Positions 49,841 through 60,912 of a stretch of 64,000 bases of DNA are shown here, one piece after another (position 1 is the stretch's first letter; each line of letters starts with the position of its first letter). Below the pieces are notes generated by a model. The model worked only from the letters and a program-made list of their open reading frames with translations. It was not told the DNA's origin and did not search any database. Source of the stretch: Brachionus plicatilis. Taxonomy: Eukaryota > Rotifera > Eurotatoria > Ploima > Brachionidae. The position numbers were made by a program, and so were the translations under genes. The stretch is from contig QEOQ01000180.1 in NCBI GenBank assembly GCA_010279815.1, positions 1,461,214-1,525,213 of the forward strand. The letters run 5' to 3'.

Positions 49841-52031
49841 CTATTTTTTATTTTTCTTAATTTGATTACGTTTAGTTTTTGAGTCCACAATTTGTTTAGA
49901 GGCTTGTTTAATTTGTTCTCTATATCCGCGGAAGTCTTCAGTGCCCTCATCTCCACTTCCATCTTCATCATCAAACGCACGATCGCCAGTCTTATTCGGA
50001 AAAACGATTCTGGTATTGTGTGGTGGTAGTTTGGCATCAAGAGCATTGGCAAAATATAATCCTTCTTCTTTCATTTGTTGCTTTGTTTCATTCATGCCCT
50101 GTGCTTCCAAATCCTCATACAACTTTATCAATTTTTCTTCCGTAACACTAAGCAAATCTAATACGAATTCGTCAGATTTTGGAGAAATTACAGTAGAAGC
50201 AACATGACTTTTGGTCTTAATTAGGTTAATTAATATTTTAAAAAGATTAAATACTCTTTTAAATAATTACTGCTTTTAAATGATGAACTTTGTTCGCCAA
50301 ATGTTCAATGTCAGACTTAACTTGAACCAAAAGGCGTCTAGTTTGTTCCATCTTCACTCTGGTAGCATCTCTGCGCTGCTCTTCTTTTTGTAATTTGTCC
50401 TCTTGTTCTTCAATAGTTCTCTGTCCCCTTTTTTTGTTATTAAAAAATACTGATATAAACTAAAAACAAAAAATCATACTCAGACATCTTTTGCTCTCCA
50501 GAATACTTCATTTCTTCAAATTTTTTGACCAAATTTTCCTTTTCATCTTTTAATTTAGCTATCTTTTCCAATGCATCTGCCTTATCAGCTTCCAAACGAG
50601 TAGTCTTGTCCCCTTGACCCTTGTATCTCTCCACGACTTCCTAATTTAATTTTGATATAAATTTTAAATTCAATTTTCATTAATTTTATAAATTAAATCA
50701 TACAGCCATCGAATTAACTCCAGTCTCTTCTTTGATCTTTTCGAAAGCTTCCTCATATGAGCTAATCTTTTCTCGTTCTGCTTCGGTCATTTCCTTAGTA
50801 ATGTCCTCTGGCGGTGTTGACGGTCGCTGCAACTAAAACAAAACAATAAAAATACGTATAAAAATTTTATTTATTTTTGTCTATGACAAATATTTAATTA
50901 TATGATAGTGATAAATAATTGAGCGCTTACCAATCGACGATCAATTCGTTCGGCTTGTAGCTTCTTTTGCTCAGCCTCTTTTTTCATGCTTTCCAAATAA
51001 ATCTCGCGTTCTTTGCGTTCCCTTAGAGATTTTTTCATTTATTTAAAAAATTAATTTCAATTAATAAAGAATACTTGTAAACTTTATCTTCAAATTTGGT
51101 GAATTCATTTGAAGCATTTTCCTTAGCAAAAGAAGCATCTTTGTTGATAATTCTTAATTTTTTCAGTTCATCATTTGATTTTTCGATTTGTTTTTCAAGA
51201 TCATCCAGTCTATTGCTATAAGTCAAGCTTTCCTTTAGAAAAAATTAAATTAAAAATTATAAAAAAAAAGCTATTAATTAATTACCTGCAATAAATGAGC
51301 TTTGATTTGGTTGTAGGTTCTCTGAATAGTCAAAGCTTCATTGCATTTTAATTCCGCCTTGTTCAATCTGTTTTCCAAAAGTCTAAGTCTCTGACAAATA
51401 AATAAATAAATTAATAAAGTTTTTTTTTTAATCTATTTGCATACCATGGCAGTCTCGGATTCTCCAGCATCAGTCTTGACTGCTTCGTCAGCATCTTTGA
51501 CCACTTGGTTGTATCTTGTTTGTAGTTCTTCTAAATGTTTGAGTTTAGTGGCATTTTCATGTTTGATGGCGTTTAATCGTTTAATATGATCACTATGCTT
51601 ATGGTCCACAATGGTAATGGCAGTCTAAACAGTAATATTAAATATTTGTTTATTTATGATAAATATTACTTCGCCAGTTTTGTTTTTAAGAGCAACTCTT
51701 TCCGAATGTCGACCGCTAAAGGCTTTGTTGAGAACTTTTTCATCACCCTGTTTCAAGAAGGTTCAAAATGATTAATTAGATTTTTTAAATTTATTTACCT
51801 CTATTAAATCTTTTAGTTTATGTCTTAATTCTTTATTTTCTTTTCTAAGTTGCTCGATTTTTTCATGATTTTTCCGTTTAGTCCATTCAGCATTTTCAGT
51901 AAATGCTTTTCTGTCACCATCTTTTAAATTAATATGGTTTTAAGGAAATTTTGATCGAGATTAAAATTACCCAAAAGAGCTAATTTTTGTTTCAGCTCTT
52001 CGATTTTTTCACTAATGGATAATTTTTCCAT
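49841..52031 (-). CDS. CCDC151: Coiled-coil protein of the outer dynein arm docking complex
   Basis: Exons (minus) 52031-51971, 51920-51799, 51747-51670, 51624-51445, 51390-51286, 51232-51075, 51021-50931, 50832-50704, 50640-50480, 50427-50271, 50215-49841 give 538 aa, slightly shorter than the roughly 595 aa of human CCDC151 (ODAD3). Almost the whole protein is coiled coil. Diagnostic segments match CCDC151: LALLDGDRKAF near the start, IEGDEKVLNKAF, RLLENRLNKAELK, ESLTYSNRLDDLE, KFEEMKYSGEQ, SDIEHLANKVHH, LLSVTEEKLIKLYEDLE and LPPHNTRIVFP. It ends in an acidic patch and a Lys-rich tail. The family anchors outer dynein arms to axonemal doublet microtubules, so it implies motile cilia or flagella. 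All junctions are GT-AG and in phase. Related docking proteins (CCDC63/114) lack this exact C-terminal segment. Confidence 0.93.
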
Positions 52032-54904
52032 TTTTTCTTTTATCAATTTTATCTTACCAAAATAGTTTTTGTATTTAGACTTAGCTATTAAGATTTATTA
52101 TGATTATAAGAAAATAAAACGTTTGTTGAGTTTAGTAATAATTTTACTTTCATTGTCATGGAAACAAACTCCTCTCTGGTAACTAAGAACCTAGTTTTAG
52201 AATTAAATCCTTCAAAATATAAAGTGATAAGTATTCAAAATTTTAAAAATTTAATTTAAATTTGAATAATATATATTTTTAATTAATAAATTATTGAATT
52301 AAAACAATTAACCATAAATTAAATGATCATCAAAGGTCTTTTAATAACTAAATTTATACAATATAAAAAAATTAAATATTGTAAAAAATCTAACTTTAGC
52401 ATTTAAAATTCGGAATTTTAAATTTTTAAATTGTATCTGTGTTATAATTGGAATTTTAGTCAAACAAACTGGTCTTTAAGAAGAGTCAACATCTGGCTTC
52501 TTCAAAAATTTGATAACACAAAAACAAAAAAAAATCTTTAACTAAAAAATAAACTAACGTAAAACCTTTCAAGCTACCTCGGCGTTATGGGATGAATCTC
52601 GACAATAGCATGGAACCTATTACAGCCTGCGGATGTATCTAGGTTTAGACTGTTCTAGTCATTGCCCAATATATCGACATTTTTCATTGTGATGACGAGT
52701 TAAAACTCGACACTTAATAAGAATGGTGAAAATTCTGAAATGGATGTTGAATATGGTTACACAGCCTAAATGTATTTAATGTAAATTCGGTGACGTAATT
52801 TGAAAAACCGAAATATATATCAGTCGTTTTATTTTATTCTTTTAAACAACCCTTATATTCTTGTAGATCTTGAAGAGAGGAATCCAAATATATATATGAA
52901 ATATTTTTTAAAAATTTTTTAAACCTTTTTTTTTAATTAAAAATTTTTTCGGCTATTTCGGAAGAATTTTTCAAATTAGTAATTATGCTTGACAATTTTT
53001 GATCCGATGACGGAACAAGTTTGAACTGACCTTATTTGCTTATCGTTTTCAGCGGGTCTTAATTAGTAGAAAGAATTTTACTAGAATTTTAAGATAGCCG
53101 ATGGGTCCGTTGTCTAGTGTTGTTATTTTTTATGGGTTAAGAGGTTAATGAGGTATCACCTCAATACCCCAAAATCCCACCCATTTACCCCTAAAAATAA
53201 ATATTTAACTTAATTAGGCTTAAAAGACAAAAATGACGCGTTTTTTTAAAGAAAAAATTGACATTTTGTTTCTCCTTTTTTTAATAAAAAATAATTTGAT
53301 TTTATTTAATAAAAATATTCGTTCTGTATCATCAAAAATCGTCAATATATCATATATTGACGATTCTGATTCATTTTTATAAGTTATAAAAATGAATCAG
53401 AATAAACAAAAAGAAGTTAAAAAAAAAGTATTCAATGGCAGATCTTGATAACGCAAAAAAAGATGTTTTTGAAAAAAAATTGAACTCTACTCAAGCTTCA
53501 AATTTATACAACATTCTGAGACAATAACAAAGGGTTAGAGTTGAAATGTGATGCTAATCTTTTAAACTAAAAAAAAATCAAGCATAAAATTTATTTTAAA
53601 TTCGTTATTAATTCGTTTGAATTTTTTTCTAAATAGTTATGTTGTGGCGTTTATTTAAAAGAATAATAATAAAGAATATTTTAAATATTTATATTATTAA
53701 AAAAAAAAAATCCTTTTTTTAATTCCTGTTGAGCTAATTGGGTGAATTCGGTATTTATGGTATTAAAGTATTTTTTAGTGTTTAAATGTAATTATTTTTA
53801 TAAAAATTTATTTAAAATAAATAAAAATTGATTTCAATTAAATAAAAAATGGGTAAAAATATGATTTTGAAAACCATGTACGGGGGAAGATATAATTTTA
53901 TAATCCTTAAAGTCTTGTTATTTATTTAAGAATTCTAAAGAACCCAATTTATTGAAAACGATGTGGAAAATGAGCTTTATTTTAAAGTAAAGAATTTGTA
54001 ATATTTTTATTTAGTATCCAATGTTTTTTTTTATTCATTTGTAATAATCATCAAAGATATTTATCCCAAGTGAATAGCTTACTTCTATATTTTTTTTCAT
54101 CATGTAAAAATATGTTTAATGGTAAGACACAAAATCAAAATTAGCTTTTAACAATTAGATGCTTGCTACAAATTTTTATCATTGTGTTAGTCTGCTTGTT
54201 ATTGCAGAAAAAAAAATATTCATTATAGTAAAAGTTTTTCTGAAATGAAAAACCTTTACATACTAAAGAAATTAAAGATTTGACTTGTCTTTTAAAATAA
54301 AAATATTTAAGTTCTCTTAAATTTAACTCAAGTAAGAAAAAATAAACTTTTCAGCCTCAGTGTTAATTCACTCTAAGCCTCTAAAAATGTAATCTTAATA
54401 TTTAAAAAAAAGATGAATAAAAAATATAATATCTGAATGCTGAACAATTCAAAAAAGAAAGAAAAGGTAGCAATATTAAAAGGAAATAAATTTTTGTAAA
54501 TTTCTAGTCGAACATAATAGTTTGCATTAATTTTTAATTACCAATTATAATTTAGTATCTTACTTTCTATCTTTTTCACATCATGTAAACACATTGGGCA
54601 AAGTTAGATAGTTTTAAAGAAAAAAATCGCTAAATATTGTGGTATAAGACAATAAAAATTTTGGCTTGCTTGCAAGATAAAAAGGTTAGAAAATATTGCA
54701 AAATAAAAAATTCAACAAAATTCTAAATCGCGTCATGCATCTTTTTAGCTAAATAATTTTGCTTATTCAAAATTTATATATGAAAAAATATTAAGTATGT
54801 TTTACTAGAAATCTTTTTGCATAACTTTTCCTATCAATATTTCAGAAAACAGTAAAATAAATTCGAATTAATCAAGAATTTCTTTTGAATTAGATAAATC
54901 AAAG
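52032..54904. other. Divergent intergenic region between CCDC151 and UQCRB
   Basis: About 2.9 kb. GC-richer stretches at about 52555-52700 and 53030-53205 look like decayed inserted DNA of unknown type. Twin palindromes at 53338-53401 are listed separately. No gene is supported. Confidence 0.4.
53338..53401. repeat. Two abutting perfect palindromes
   Basis: The first palindrome (53338-53364) has 13-bp arms, ATCGTCAATATAT and its complement, around a single base. The second (53365-53401) has 18-bp arms, TCTGATTCATTTTTATAA and its complement, around a single base. Both are perfect and directly adjacent, with no gap. Loops of one base suit cruciform-forming DNA better than an RNA hairpin. Confidence 0.9.
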
Positions 54905-55376
54905 ATGGCTCAATTGAAAGCTACTTTAACCTTTGCCAAAAAATTAGCCGAAGCCGGAGTAATAAAAGGTGCTTTGTTGTTGGAAAATTCTTAGTAATAA
55001 TTTTTCATATATTTAGGAGTTTCAAGCCAAGGTCTAAACAAGGCTTTGTTCCCATTATCTAAATATTTGAAGTATGGTTTACTGTCGGATGATTTAATGA
55101 AAGAAAACGAATTAATAAAAGAAGCTTTGAGACGGTTACCAGCGGATGTTTATCAAGAAAGACAGTACAGACTGGCAAGAGCAATTAATTTGAGTTCGGG
55201 AAAATCGGTTTTACCAGAGTCTGAATGGACAAAACCAGAACAAGTGACTAAAAAAATTAAAATTAATAAATCATAAATTTTGTTAAAAGGATGTTTCGTA
55301 TTTAAAACCATTTATTGAACAAGTTGTTAACGAGCAAAAAGAAAGAGAAGACTGGAATGCTGGTAGATTTCAATAA
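54905..55376 (+). CDS. UQCRB: Cytochrome b-c1 complex subunit 7 (14 kDa, ubiquinol-cytochrome c reductase binding protein)
   Basis: Exons 54905-54968, 55017-55243, 55290-55376 give 125 aa, near the 111-130 aa usual for the family. It is a matrix-side subunit of mitochondrial complex III. Family segments are KYGLLSDDL, IKEALRRLP, YQERQYRLARAINLS, LPESEWTKPEQD, and SYLKPFIEQVVNEQKEREDW at the C-terminus. Introns are 48 and 46 bp, both GT-AG and in phase; the second exon alone would miss the conserved C-terminus. The gene is convergent with the PGGHG-like gene (365 bp between stops). No disruption seen. Confidence 0.95.
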
Positions 55377-55741
55377 ATTTAGACTCATTTTCATTCAAAC
55401 CGATTATCTTTTTTAATGATTGGATTATTATTAATTTAAAACTTAAATATAAAAAAATAAGTTTTGAAAAATTATTCTATTTTTAAAACCTTTTCTCCTA
55501 CCCACGATTTTAAATGATTTAGGCTAAAAATTACAAAACTTATTAAAGTATAACGAAAATTTTGAAAATTTTATACATTTTATCTTTTAATAATTGTTAA
55601 AATTTTAGAAAAAGTAATAATAAAAATTGAATTTTTTGTCACAAAATTTATTAAAAATATTTTATCTACTCGTTGATTTAATCACAAAAAGCCAAAAATT
55701 CTACAATTTAAAAATTTATTCAACGATTTAACCCAAAAATG
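55377..55741. other. Convergent 3' spacer between UQCRB and PGGHG-like gene
   Basis: 365 bp of AT-rich sequence between two facing stop codons. It presumably holds both 3' UTRs; nothing else is visible. Confidence 0.4.
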
Positions 55742-58700
55742 TTAAAATTTAAAAAATAAGAAAGCAATAAAATAAAATAAAATGCCAAATCTAAGAATAT
55801 TTCCAGAGTTAGACGCCCGTAAAATTCGGTTATTGTATTGAACAGGATAAATGGTTGCTAAAATGTGCATATTGTCTGAATATTGATTTCTCTGCAAACG
55901 ACTTCTCTTTGGACCATAAAACCAGAGTTCAGTACTGAGACTGATCGTGACAGTATCTCCAGTTCTTAATGGTTTTACTGTAATTTGAGTTCCTTCGTAA
56001 ACAATTACTTCAAGCATGTCATCAACTTGACCCGATTGATCAATTCCCCTTCTGTTGCGAATTTCCACAGATTTGGATCTTAGGTCATAAATGATATCCA
56101 AGCGATTGCCCCGAAACATTAATCCTGTAATGTTCCAATTTTCCGTATTTAATGCTGGCTGTTTGAAAACCGGAAATTGCGCTGATGACACTTGAGCTTG
56201 ATACTGTCCAAAATTTTCAGATGGATAAACCAAATCCAATTGAAAATCTTGATATCTCACTCCGCAATAGCCAGCAATAAAGCCCGAAACAAAAGCTGCA
56301 TATCCAGGCAAATAGTTGAAAGTATTTTGCACATTAAGAGCAGAATTTGAATTAGGATATTCGCTCATTATCTTTTGCAAAATAAAAAAAAAATTAATTT
56401 TAAAAATAAATCAAAATAGTTTTATTAAAATTTACCATAAAAGGTTCACTAAAATGAGCTGAAATTCGGTTCATATAATCACGAGCTTTATTCTCTTCGT
56501 TTAATTCTGAATATCCGACCACAAATGATGCATAGGATAAAAGACTTTTACCCTCGGATTGCAATTGCTTTAAAAATTAAAAATTAAAAAAAGATAACTT
56601 CAAATAACAAAATTACTGAAGAATAAGAATCATATAGAATTTTTTTTTCAGCATAAGTCAGCTTTTTGCCAAGTGGATAATTCAAATATGGCGCCCATGT
56701 TTCTCCATTTTGTTGAGAATTATAATTGTCATATTCCAAATAAAGCTGTCTCACATTGTCGTATGGAAGTTTTATTTTGTTTATTTTTGAATCGTATTCC
56801 TGAACAGTTTGATAATTTCTCGAATCATAAGGATCTCTAGAAATATTTTTTTAATTTTAATAAACTATAGTTAGTAATTAATAGACTGTCAAAAAATTTA
56901 AGCATCTTAGATACAAATTATTAGAAAACTAAAAAATGTCAACTCAAATATATTGACTCAATTTAAATTAGTGATTTTTATAGTTTCTCATTGAAGAAAA
57001 ATCTATTAATAATTAAAGATAATTTTTTGTCAGTCTAAAAAAGGGTGAACGTTCAATTCATAGAATTAATTTTTCATAGGATTATTTTCATAGATGGAAA
57101 AAATATAGAAAATAAAGCTCATAGAAAATTTATCATAGAATTTTTTCAGAATGAAAATCTCTCGTAACTTTTGATAGTTAATAAATTGACAAATTATTTA
57201 AAAATTTGGCAAACTCGACTAAAAATGAACATTGTAATTGAATAAAATTTATTTCCGGAGTAACTTTTTTTTGTTTGATTAATTTTGTTAATCATTATTT
57301 TAGCAAATAAAATTAGAATTTTTTTTAAAAAACAACTTTAAATCAATAAAATTGAATCAAAACTTTTTGTTTTTTTAAAGTTGTTACACAATTTTTATGA
57401 TAAAAAATTCTATGGGTATTATTCTATTAAAACATAGTTCTATAAGCTTTGTTTTTTTCTATCAATTTTCATTGAATTGATTTTATGTCATCTTAACTAA
57501 ACACAGAAATAAAAACTAAAAAATCCTAAATTTATATAAACTTAATAAAAATATTCAGATCTAAAACAAGTTGTAAGATTAGTTGCTTTTATGAAAAAAT
57601 ATATTTCAATTTTTTTCTATGTGTTTAACCGTCACCCTTGCAAAAAATTAAAATCAATAAATTATCAAAAAACTAGAACCTATCAGTGATATAAAGTATA
57701 AATTTATAGGTATCTAGAGACATAGCAGCTGCATAGTTGGTAAAAATGTCATTATCTACCAGACGACTTTGAGGCTTCTCACCAAAAGAAACACCTAATA
57801 AAAAATTAGCAAATTCTTTTTTTAAAATAAAAATAAACCTTTTATTTCATAACGATCAGTTAAAGAGTCTAATTGAAGTCTACTGTTCCAATATTGTGCA
57901 ATTTGATTGATAAAATCTTCACCTCGTACCGAAGAATCACTGGACAACGACTGCAAAACATATTCTCTATTGTGCGTAGCTCTAAGATAACTTCGAATGC
58001 CGAAACTAATATCCGCACTGGTATGAATTTTATTCTTTCTCTCATCTTCAGTAGAGCTTACATCAATTCCATAATCACCTTGCTCCCATGCATATCTTAA
58101 ACCTTCGAATCCTTCCTGGTTTGCATTACTCCTAGCTTGTTCATATACACTCGCATGATCTGTATTCAGACCGCGTCTTAATCTTGAATTTAGTATGTTC
58201 CTGGCCATGTCTTGGTTGAATAAAGAAATAACTGGAAGTATCCATAATTCCTGGGTGTATGTAACATGACCACCGTAGCCTTCAGATATTTGTCTATTAA
58301 ATGAAGATTGGGTATTTGGAGAGTTGTTAAAAAATTCTCTTTTCAAACCACCATAAGCCAATCCAGCTAAATTAATCTCATAAATTTTGGATCTAATATT
58401 AAATTTTCTTTCTAACTTACCGGGGGAAACACCGTAAAATTGACTGTCAAAGCTAGATGGCAATGATGAGTATAAATTGTAAAAACTTGAATAGAGCTTT
58501 TGGGCTAATTTGAGTGATTCTTGAGTAGAGTCTGAATACGTGGCTTGATTTATCATGGTAAATCCACTTTTTTGCCAAATGTCCTCCCAAGCGGTGACGT
58601 GCGACACATATAAACTATTAGGATCTTGTTCAATCATTCGAACAGCTTCATCATATGCGTTTCTAGCCCGGAATCCATCTGAATCAATTGATTGAATAAA

Positions 58701-60912
58701 GTGCTTTAAATTATTTTTAAATTAATTTTTTTTTTAAATTATTTTAAAAATACTAAAGTTTTGATTCTGGTATCAGGATAAATAATAAACTTGGAAGGTA
58801 TATTAGTGTAGTATGTATGAACTTGCTTCTGTCGCTTATTAGGTATCTCAGTGTGAGGAATAGTGGCTTGAAGGTAACTTAAAAATGAATTAAAATAGCT
58901 GCACGTGAATAATTTGCTACAAAATTACTAAATTCCATCATTCATTTCTGTTCTTTGACTTAAAGTGGGCTCTTTGATAACTCGATGTTCATAAGTCATG
59001 TTTTCCGGATTATCCGGCTGGTTGAAATAAGAATATTTATTAACATTAGTTGGTGAATTGGTCATTTCATGGTTAAGTTCAAGCATGGTTATATTTTCTG
59101 TATCAATCGAAATCGCTGTTCCAGTGAGCAACTCAACTCGAATTTCGTTGACAAGTATATTCTTAAGTCTACGGTGAGCATAAAAGCGTTGTGTAATGAT
59201 TGCTTCATTATTTTTTGTTTCGATGATGTAAGCTCCTAAATTAAAAATTATAAGTAAAATGTAAAAGATTAAGATTTATCTATTTTAGCTTAATATCAAT
59301 ACTTTTAACAAAAATAAGTGACCATCTTTTTAGTAAAGAAGGTTCTAAAATAATCTACAAACTTATTATATAAATTTATGTATAATTCTTAAAGTTTAAT
59401 TAAGTTTTTTTTACAAATATTTCAAATGGGATGTGACTTGGGGTCATTGGGGCAATTTGGTTGCCGATAATTATTTCTCTTAAATCTAAAACTTTAAAAT
59501 TAATTTAAAAAAAATTATTTCAATTTTATTTCCTGTTTCCCATTCTGATTTCAACAAAATTTTTAACTAAACCAATATTAAAAATTTTATAATCTAATTT
59601 ATCATATTTAATTATCTTTGACGGTCAGTTTGTTCATGTTTAGTTATTCAAAAATACTTTTTAATTGTCAAACAAAAGCTTTCAGAGAAATTAATAATTT
59701 TTTTGAAGATGTTTTCATACGATTATTTAAATATTTAAATAGTTGAATAATCGAATAATCGTTTTTTAGGCAGAAAATGTGATACGAGAATCAATATAAG
59801 AAATTATCTTGATGTTCATTTAAGTTTTTGGAAACGATTCATTTATCATAAACATATAAAGTTTGTTTTTAAAGTCCCTAAAAATTGCGCTAAATATTAA
59901 ACAAACTAGTGCAAAAATTATTTGTTTTCTCGGCTAGACTGTTTTTTTCTTCTGTCTAAATTTTATCTCCAAATGAAACTTTCGACTAGATTGGTAGCAA
60001 TTAAAATATTTTTTAAATCAAAATATTAAATTTACTCAATATTTTAAGCCAAAATTTTTGATCAAAAAAAGAAATTGCAGATTGAAGATTTCTTACTTAA
60101 GGCTAACAATATGGCACCTAAGAAAATTTTTAATTTTCCCAAACAAGTTTAATAAACCAAATAATAATTTTAATTTTCATTATTTTTATATTTTAAAAAC
60201 TCCTGAGCCTCAGTTGCATGAATTGATCTTTAAATGGTTATGAAGTTTTAAATTCAAAAAATTATTTAATTATTCAAGGTTAAATAATAACGTACTAGCA
60301 AATACTGATAATAAATTAAATATACCTTTCCGACAATCAAAATGATAAGTAGAAATTTCATTGTCTGTGTAAATTGAAAAATAAACATTTATGGCTGTCA
60401 TTGATGGGATTCTTACTCTATGCGACCTCTCTCCAACTCCATTGTAAAGCCCTAAAAAAAAAAAATTTTTTCTTAAAAATCAAAAAATTAATTTAATTTT
60501 TCTTACCGTTTGCAAAAACGCTCTCATTTTTCACTACAGTGCCAACGAATCCATTGCTTATTGATGGCAATAAATAATAATGCTCAGGCTCACTGAAAGA
60601 TTTTTATAATTGAATTATTTTTTATAGCATCATTAAAAATTACTTGTAAGTTTGGAGTAGAAAAGGATATTTGTCCCAATGATTAGGTAAATTTATAATT
60701 TTATTTTGCCTGTCTCGTCTTTTTACATTCGAAATGGAATTATTGGAATTTTTATTCACCAAAAGCTTATGTCTAATTTGTGGATATTTATTGATATTTT
60801 CGCGATATACAAATTTGACTTTTTTTACATTTAAATTTTCAATATTTTGCCAAGATAAGCCGATTTCGAATAAAATGATGAGTAAGACAAATATTGGAAT
60901 GAGAATTCGCAT
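55742..60912 (-). CDS. GH65-family glucosidase related to protein-glucosylgalactosylhydroxylysine glucosidase, secreted and possibly membrane-anchored
   Basis: Exons (minus) 60912-60644, 60592-60507, 60451-60326, 59235-58929, 58877-58754, 58703-57839, 57794-57680, 56836-56617, 56567-56436, 56371-55742 give 957 aa. PGGHG removes glucose from collagen glucosylgalactosyl-hydroxylysine. Order and motifs match: LLPSISNGFVGT, LYNGVGERSHR, QRFYAHRRLKN, HVTAWEDIWQ, ELWILPVISLF, EGFEGLRYAWEQGDYGID, the IFTNYAAA segment, NKIKLPYDN and FNYLPGYAAFVSGF. A signal peptide (MRILIPIFVLLIILFEIGL) is present, unlike in human PGGHG. A small-residue plus hydrophobic C-terminus (SNSGNILRFG then LFYFIAFLFF) resembles a GPI signal. 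The conserved WDQD of the proposed catalytic Asp reads YTQE (about 453-456); the Glu before the NDIFTN segment (about 598) remains. The intron 7 donor (GTTCTA) is weak and that intron carries a MITE. Confidence 0.85.
57041..57639. mobile_element. MITE-like inverted-repeat element in intron 7 of the PGGHG-like gene
   Basis: The left end AAGGGTGAACGTTCAATTCATAG is mirrored at the right end by CTATGTGTTTAACCGTCACCCTT. Further in, blocks such as ATAGAAAATAAAGCTCATAGA and a diverged inverted copy near 57400-57470 continue the symmetry, giving imperfect arms of about 130 bp or more. It has no coding capacity and accounts for most of an intron that would otherwise be about 240 bp. No clear target duplication was found, so the superfamily is open. 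Confidence 0.55.
59236..60325 (-). other. Large intron 3 of the PGGHG-like gene
   Basis: 1090 bp between exons ending in FDCRK and starting AYIIETKN. AT-rich; open frames here have no family content. Nothing else is seen. Confidence 0.45.
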
